In this document: positions 59,821 to 64,000 of the stretch, in pieces | Layout: each line of letters starts with the position of its first letter | Numbering within the stretch: position 1 is the first letter of the stretch | NCBI GenBank assembly: GCA_938045565.1 | Contig: CALIAZ010000002.1 | Span: 1 to 64,000 of the forward strand | DNA from: an uncultured Atopobium sp. | GTDB taxonomy: Bacteria > Actinomycetota > Coriobacteriia > Coriobacteriales > Atopobiaceae | Length of the DNA: 64,000 nt | Direction of reading: 5' to 3' | Translations under genes and position numbers: made by a program | Notes under the pieces: model-generated | Database searches by the model: none | Told to the model about the DNA's origin: nothing | What the model saw: only the letters and a program-made list of their open reading frames with translations

Positions 59821-61565
59821 TACTCCACCTCTTCAGGACGAAGCTGTGAGAGACAAATTTCTTTATACAGAGGGCACGTATCAAGAAGTTCTTTGTGGGT
59901 TCCCAATCCTACTTGCTTACCATGGTCAAGAACAAGAATCTGGTCCGCTTGCATGACTGCTGCTACACGCTGTGAAATAATAATGCTGGTAGTAGTAGCA
60001 CTGAGCTTGCGGAGTGCTGCACGGAGATGTGCATCTGTAGCAAAATCAAGAGCAGAGGCAGCGTCGTCCAAGATGACAATGCGCGGGCTTCCTACCAGAG
60101 CACGAGCAATGGTTAAGCGCTGGCGCTGACCACCTGAGAAGTTCTTGCCGCCACGCTCAACAATGCTGTCAAGCTGATCGGGTTTCTCGCGCACAAAGTC
60201 TGCTGCTTGAGCAACTTCAAGAGCTTTCCAAAGCTCCTTGTCAGTAGTGTTTGGATTCTTCCAGCAGAGATTAGAGCGAATAGTGCCGCTGACCAGTGAG
60301 GTGTGCTGCGGAACAAAGCCAATAAGGGAACGCAGCTGCTCAAACGTATACGTTTTTACATCATGACCAAAAACACTTACGGAGCCACTTTCTGTATCAA
60401 AAAGACGCGGAATAAGTGCAGCAAAGCTGGACTTACCAGAACCCGTTCCGCCGATGATACCTAGCGTCTGGCCAGCCTCTAAGGAGAGGTTAATATCTGA
60501 AAGAGCTGGATTTCCTCCGCCATCGTAGACAAGTGAGACGTTCTTGAATGCTACAGCGGTGTCAGTAAAGTCGGATTCAGTAAGGTCAAAGTGTTTGTTA
60601 CCGCTATCGGTAAGAGCAGGTTTGGTGTTAAGCACTTCCATTACACGCGTAGCAGAAGCAACTCCACGTGTGATGATAATGACTAGGTTTGCAACGTAGC
60701 CAATAGCCAAAAGCGCACTGGTCATATAGCTGACAAGTGCCACCACGGTTCCTTGCGATAGAGTACCTGCAGTAATCTGAGGAGCCGCAAGCCAAAGCGT
60801 TACGACAATTCCCAGGTACATGACTAGGAAGGTTGCAGGGTTCAGAAGGGATGAATAATTTGCTGCATTAGTAGCCGTTTCTGTCTGAGCAAGGACTGCT
60901 TCAGAGAACTGAGCCCTTTCTTCTGCCTCGTGCCTAAATGCTCTGATTACACGAATACCAGAGAGCATTTGACGCATATATAAAGAAACGTTATCTAGAC
61001 GTTTCTGCAGTTCAGCAAAAAGTTCTGTAGATTTACGTGCAACAAAAAAGAAAATAGCTGCTACCAACACTGTTGCAATCAAGAAGACGATTCCAAGCTG
61101 AGCATCAAGCATGATTGTTGCAATGATAGATCCAGCTGCCAGAATAGGCCATCTGATGAGCTGACGAATACCCAAAGCAATCGTAACCTGTACCTGGTTA
61201 ACATCGTTGATAAGTCTTGTGACCAGGGTGTCTGTTCCAAGAGCTGAAATATCGGCATTTGAGAGCTCTTGAATTTTCTTGAAAATTTCATTACGCAGAT
61301 CAGTTCCCGTGCGCTGCGACACAATGGAGGCAATTTTTTGACAGACCAGGGTAAAACTAAAGCCCACAAGTGCAATAACTACAAGCAAAATACCGTAGCG
61401 AATAATGTCATACATGTTTGCCCCGTGAATTCCCAGGTCAATCATGCGCGCAATAATCAAAGGTGTAAGCAGGTCGCCAACAACTTCAACACCTTTACAA
61501 AGCAAGGCAATGAAACTCTTTCGTCCATACTTTGGCAATACAAACTTAGAGAGCAACTCTCCCAT
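59820..61565 (-). CDS. Heterodimeric ABC exporter half, degenerate ATP site
   Basis: 581 residues. Membrane domain then ATPase: Walker A GGTGSGKSS, signature FSGGQRQR, Walker B VILDDAASALD where the catalytic Glu is Asp. One degenerate site is typical of heterodimers such as TM287/288, LmrCD and BmrCD, so this gene pairs with 57976-59820. It overlaps the ABC-F gene by one base. Confidence 0.92.
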   Translation of the reverse strand: MGELLSKFVLPKYGRKSFIALLCKGVEVVGDLLTPLIIARMIDLGIHGANMYDIIRYGILLVVIALVGFSFTLVCQKIASIVSQRTGTDLRNEIFKKIQELSNADISALGTDTLVTRLINDVNQVQVTIALGIRQLIRWPILAAGSIIATIMLDAQLGIVFLIATVLVAAIFFFVARKSTELFAELQKRLDNVSLYMRQMLSGIRVIRAFRHEAEERAQFSEAVLAQTETATNAANYSSLLNPATFLVMYLGIVVTLWLAAPQITAGTLSQGTVVALVSYMTSALLAIGYVANLVIIITRGVASATRVMEVLNTKPALTDSGNKHFDLTESDFTDTAVAFKNVSLVYDGGGNPALSDINLSLEAGQTLGIIGGTGSGKSSFAALIPRLFDTESGSVSVFGHDVKTYTFEQLRSLIGFVPQHTSLVSGTIRSNLCWKNPNTTDKELWKALEVAQAADFVREKPDQLDSIVERGGKNFSGGQRQRLTIARALVGSPRIVILDDAASALDFATDAHLRAALRKLSATTTSIIISQRVAAVMQADQILVLDHGKQVGLGTHKELLDTCPLYKEICLSQLRPEEVE

Positions 61566-63457
61566 TACGCTTCACCAAGTTTCTCTGCAAGCGTTAACCA
61601 CTCGTCTTCCAACTCCATAAGAGCTGCTTCAGCATCATCAAGCTGTTGCTGCAACTCCATTAAACGCTGCGCATCTGTTGCGTCAGCAGTATTCATTTGT
61701 TCCCTAATCTGGTCTGGCAGTTCCTGAGCCTTGCCCATACGCCTCTCAATCGAGTCAAAGCGCTTCTTCATCTCGCGACGCTCAGCGTTAGTCAGTACTA
61801 AGCCCTCCTGGCGAGAAGATCCGTCTACCTGCGTCTCATTTGTACCTAAACCTCCGCGTGCACCCGACAACTCCCCCGCTTTTCTCGCCGTCTGCTTTGC
61901 TGCATCAACAAGCTTGAGGTACTCGTCAACGCCACCAGGAACGTGGCGAATATGACCGTCTATAAGGGCATATTGATCGTCAGTTACGCGCTCAATCAAG
62001 AAACGGTCGTGACTAACAACCAGAAGAGTTCCAGGCCACGAGTCCAGTAGATCTTCCAAGACAGCAAGCATGTCCGTATCAAGGTCGTTGCCTGGCTCGT
62101 CCAGCACCAGCACGTTTGGCTCTTCCAGAAGTACGCACAGAAGTGCTAGACGCCTACGCTGGCCGCCTGAGAGGTCTTGCAAGCGATTAGTGAACTCTCG
62201 GCGATCAAAGCCCAAGCTTTCAAGCAACTGTGTAGGGCTTTGCATCTTGCCGTTTACCAGGTAACTTGTCTTGTATTGGCTTAACAGCTCAAGAACGGTC
62301 CACGCCTCTTTTGTGGCAAACGTATCAATCTGTTGAGAAAGCCAGCCAAATTTGACAGACTTTCCTACCTTTACCAGGCCAGACGTTGGTTGTAGTTGCT
62401 GAGTCATCAACTCAAGAAGTGTAGACTTGCCAGCGCCATTCTCGCCCAAAATGCCATAGCGGTCACCTGGGCCAATGAGCCACTCAACATGCTTGATGAC
62501 ATCTACCTGGGAGTTTGAAGCATCTGCCTGCGTATTTGAATCTGTGTCAGCAGTACATAAGGCATTTTTGTAAGCAAACGAGACGTCATGCATCTCAATA
62601 ACTTGCTTGCCCAACCTAGAAACTGCCATACGTTTGAGCTCAAGCGTGTTTCTGAGTGGCGGATCTTCGGCGAGAAGCTCCATGGCAGCGTCAATTCTAA
62701 ACTTGGGCTTTGACGTGCGTGCTTTTGCTCCGTGAGCAAGCCAGTTAAGCTCTTTTCTGAGCGTATTCTGACGGCGCTCTTCCATCACTGCCGCCTGTCT
62801 ATCACGCTCAACTCGAGCTTGAATGTAGGCAGAATAGCCACCGTCAAACGGGTCAATTACCCCGTCATGAACTTCCCACATGTGGTCGCAGACCTCGTCC
62901 AAAAACCAACGGTCGTGGGTGACCAGAATAAGTGCGCCATTTCCTTCTGACCAGCGATTTTTTAGATGATTAGCAAGCCACTGAATAGCATGAAGATCCA
63001 GGTGGTTTGTTGGCTCGTCAATGAGCATTAAGTCCCAGGTTCCTACCAGCAATCGAGCCAAGTCGCAGCGTCTACGTTGACCTCCGGAGAGCTCTCCTAC
63101 CAGGCCATTCCAGTCCAAGTCTCCAATGAGCTCATCAATAATCTTACGAACGCGAGCATCGGATGCCCACTCGTACTCTGGCGTATCGCCTACAACAGCG
63201 CTACAAACGGTTTGCGTATCAGAAAGTGAATCACTTTGGCCCATATAGCCTACTTGGATGCCACTTCTCCAGATTACGTTGCCAGAATCGGGTTCAATTC
63301 TTTTGGCGATAAGATCTAAGAGGGTTGATTTGCCGTCACCGTTTTTACCGACAACGCCAATACGGTCACCCTCATTTACACCAATGGTTTGGTTGGTAAG
63401 AACCTTCTTACCAGGCCACTCCATAGAGATTTGTTCGCAACCTACCAGAATTCCCAC
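61565..63457 (-). CDS. ABC-F ATPase (Uup-like)
   Basis: 630 residues; GTG start at 63455-63457 overlapping the nfo stop. Two ABC domains: GKNGDGKST...SGGQRRRCDLARLL...LIDEPTNHLDL and GENGAGKST...SGGQRRRLALLCVLL...VLDEPGNDLD. Linker between, and a C-terminal coiled coil (about 575-630), as in Uup. No membrane segment. ABC-F proteins act on ribosomes or DNA; the pairing with exporters may be only positional. Confidence 0.92.
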   Translation of the reverse strand: MGILVGCEQISMEWPGKKVLTNQTIGVNEGDRIGVVGKNGDGKSTLLDLIAKRIEPDSGNVIWRSGIQVGYMGQSDSLSDTQTVCSAVVGDTPEYEWASDARVRKIIDELIGDLDWNGLVGELSGGQRRRCDLARLLVGTWDLMLIDEPTNHLDLHAIQWLANHLKNRWSEGNGALILVTHDRWFLDEVCDHMWEVHDGVIDPFDGGYSAYIQARVERDRQAAVMEERRQNTLRKELNWLAHGAKARTSKPKFRIDAAMELLAEDPPLRNTLELKRMAVSRLGKQVIEMHDVSFAYKNALCTADTDSNTQADASNSQVDVIKHVEWLIGPGDRYGILGENGAGKSTLLELMTQQLQPTSGLVKVGKSVKFGWLSQQIDTFATKEAWTVLELLSQYKTSYLVNGKMQSPTQLLESLGFDRREFTNRLQDLSGGQRRRLALLCVLLEEPNVLVLDEPGNDLDTDMLAVLEDLLDSWPGTLLVVSHDRFLIERVTDDQYALIDGHIRHVPGGVDEYLKLVDAAKQTARKAGELSGARGGLGTNETQVDGSSRQEGLVLTNAERREMKKRFDSIERRMGKAQELPDQIREQMNTADATDAQRLMELQQQLDDAEAALMELEDEWLTLAEKLGEA

Positions 63458-64000
63458 TAGTTATCACCTAAAAAAGAACGAAGTAACGCAATTTCTTCTC
63501 CCCAACCAGAAAGCTCAGAATGAGGAGTTTCCAAAATCATAGGAAGCGTATTGATACGCGGATTAGTCACCACAGCTCGGAACGTTTCTAAGCCAATGAA
63601 GCCTTTGCCAATCTGTTCATGTCTGTCTTTATGAGCTCCAAGAGGATTCTTTGAGTCATTAAGGTGCAAGGCTTTTAGCTTTTCTAAGCCAACTATCTGG
63701 TCAAATGTATCTAGAACATCATCAAGATTTTCTACAATCTCATAGCCGCCATCATGAACATGGCAGGTATCAAGGCACACACCCATAAGCTCGGGGTGGT
63801 TTACCTTATCTAGAATTGCAGCAATCTCTTCAAACGTTTTACCAACTTCAGTGCCTTTACCAGCCATAGTTTCAAGAAGTACGGTGGTGTGCTGGCCTTC
63901 AAACAGGCAATCGTTAAGCGCGTCTGAAATCTGCTCAATTGCCACGTCAGAGCCTTGACCCACATGGCTACCGGGATGGAAATTGTAATAATTACCAGGC
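63457..64000 (-). CDS. nfo: Endonuclease IV (partial, cut by the window edge)
   Basis: The frame runs to the window end; visible residues begin [16 protein letters not shown], a hallmark of endonuclease IV, and continue [14 protein letters not shown] and [23 protein letters not shown] (metal-binding His, Asp and Glu). It cuts DNA at abasic sites in base excision repair. The N-terminal part lies beyond 64000. It is the first visible gene of the nfo-ABC operon. Confidence 0.95.
   Translation of the reverse strand, partial: PGNYYNFHPGSHVGQGSDVAIEQISDALNDCLFEGQHTTVLLETMAGKGTEVGKTFEEIAAILDKVNHPELMGVCLDTCHVHDGGYEIVENLDDVLDTFDQIVGLEKLKALHLNDSKNPLGAHKDRHEQIGKGFIGLETFRAVVTNPRINTLPMILETPHSELSGWGEEIALLRSFLGDN

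Overview
ORGANISM. The window looks like the chromosome of a low- to mid-GC actinobacterium of the class Coriobacteriia, Atopobiaceae-like (Lancefieldella/Atopobium/Olsenella type). This is inferred from protein families: a GarA-type FHA gene next to a Rv1828-type MerR gene, a thioester/VaFE surface protein, oleate hydratase, Hcp next to a Crp-family regulator, and a water-forming NADH oxidase. The exact species cannot be fixed from the sequence alone.

REGION 1 (1-1477), left flank: the start of a glyoxalase/VOC gene and a SAM methyltransferase, then AT-rich non-coding DNA.

REGION 2 (1478-31365), the main discovery: a conjugative element of about 29.9 kb bounded by a 29-bp direct repeat with one mismatch. 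The repeat has the 11+6+11 layout of a bacterial dif site; the right copy has a perfect central palindrome and a right arm identical to that of Bacillus subtilis dif as I recall it. The element encodes no integrase, transposase or resolvase that I can find, so it appears to rely on host XerC/XerD, like the gonococcal genetic island. Its left part is a plasmid-like maintenance and leading region (ssb, parA and partner, a YraN-like protein without catalytic residues, many structured non-coding elements, a probable oriT, MobC, a VirD2-type relaxase). Next come a Fic toxin/antitoxin/HTH cassette and surface cargo (thioester/Cna-B/VaFE adhesin, class B sortase). Then come a regulator with palindromic operators, ArdA and DUF2958. 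A complete-looking type IV secretion operon (CHAP hydrolase, VirB4, PrgI, VirB6-like, small pilin-like protein, VirD4, DUF3801) follows. At the far end is a replication-initiator-like gene that carries 21-bp iterons inside its coding sequence and a kissing-hairpin leader upstream.

REGION 3 (31366-51600), ordinary chromosome: ClC channel, NlpC/P60 hydrolase, apt, MerR and FHA regulators, RidA, a GcvT-like protein, D,D-carboxypeptidase, PgsA, M20 peptidase, HAD hydrolase, a transferred methyltransferase, oleate hydratase with TetR, another methyltransferase, NADH oxidase, Hcp with a divergent Crp-type regulator and its palindromic site, and MsrA. A 13-base word, GGGTTTCTCGCCA, occurs five times exactly in 34.4-48.7 kb and was not found in the mobile element.

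REGION 4 (51700-57800), mixed accessory DNA around a tRNA-Pro gene: a broken TnpV gene, an OLD-family ATPase/TOPRIM nuclease (candidate defence gene), transposon-like micro-ORFs, a lipoprotein, an Ogt-like protein, a PD-(D/E)XK nuclease with small antitoxin-like ORFs, and an internally deleted IS1595-type transposase in GC-rich DNA.

REGION 5 (57976-64000): a tightly overlapping operon of nfo (cut by the window edge), an ABC-F ATPase and two half-ABC exporters.
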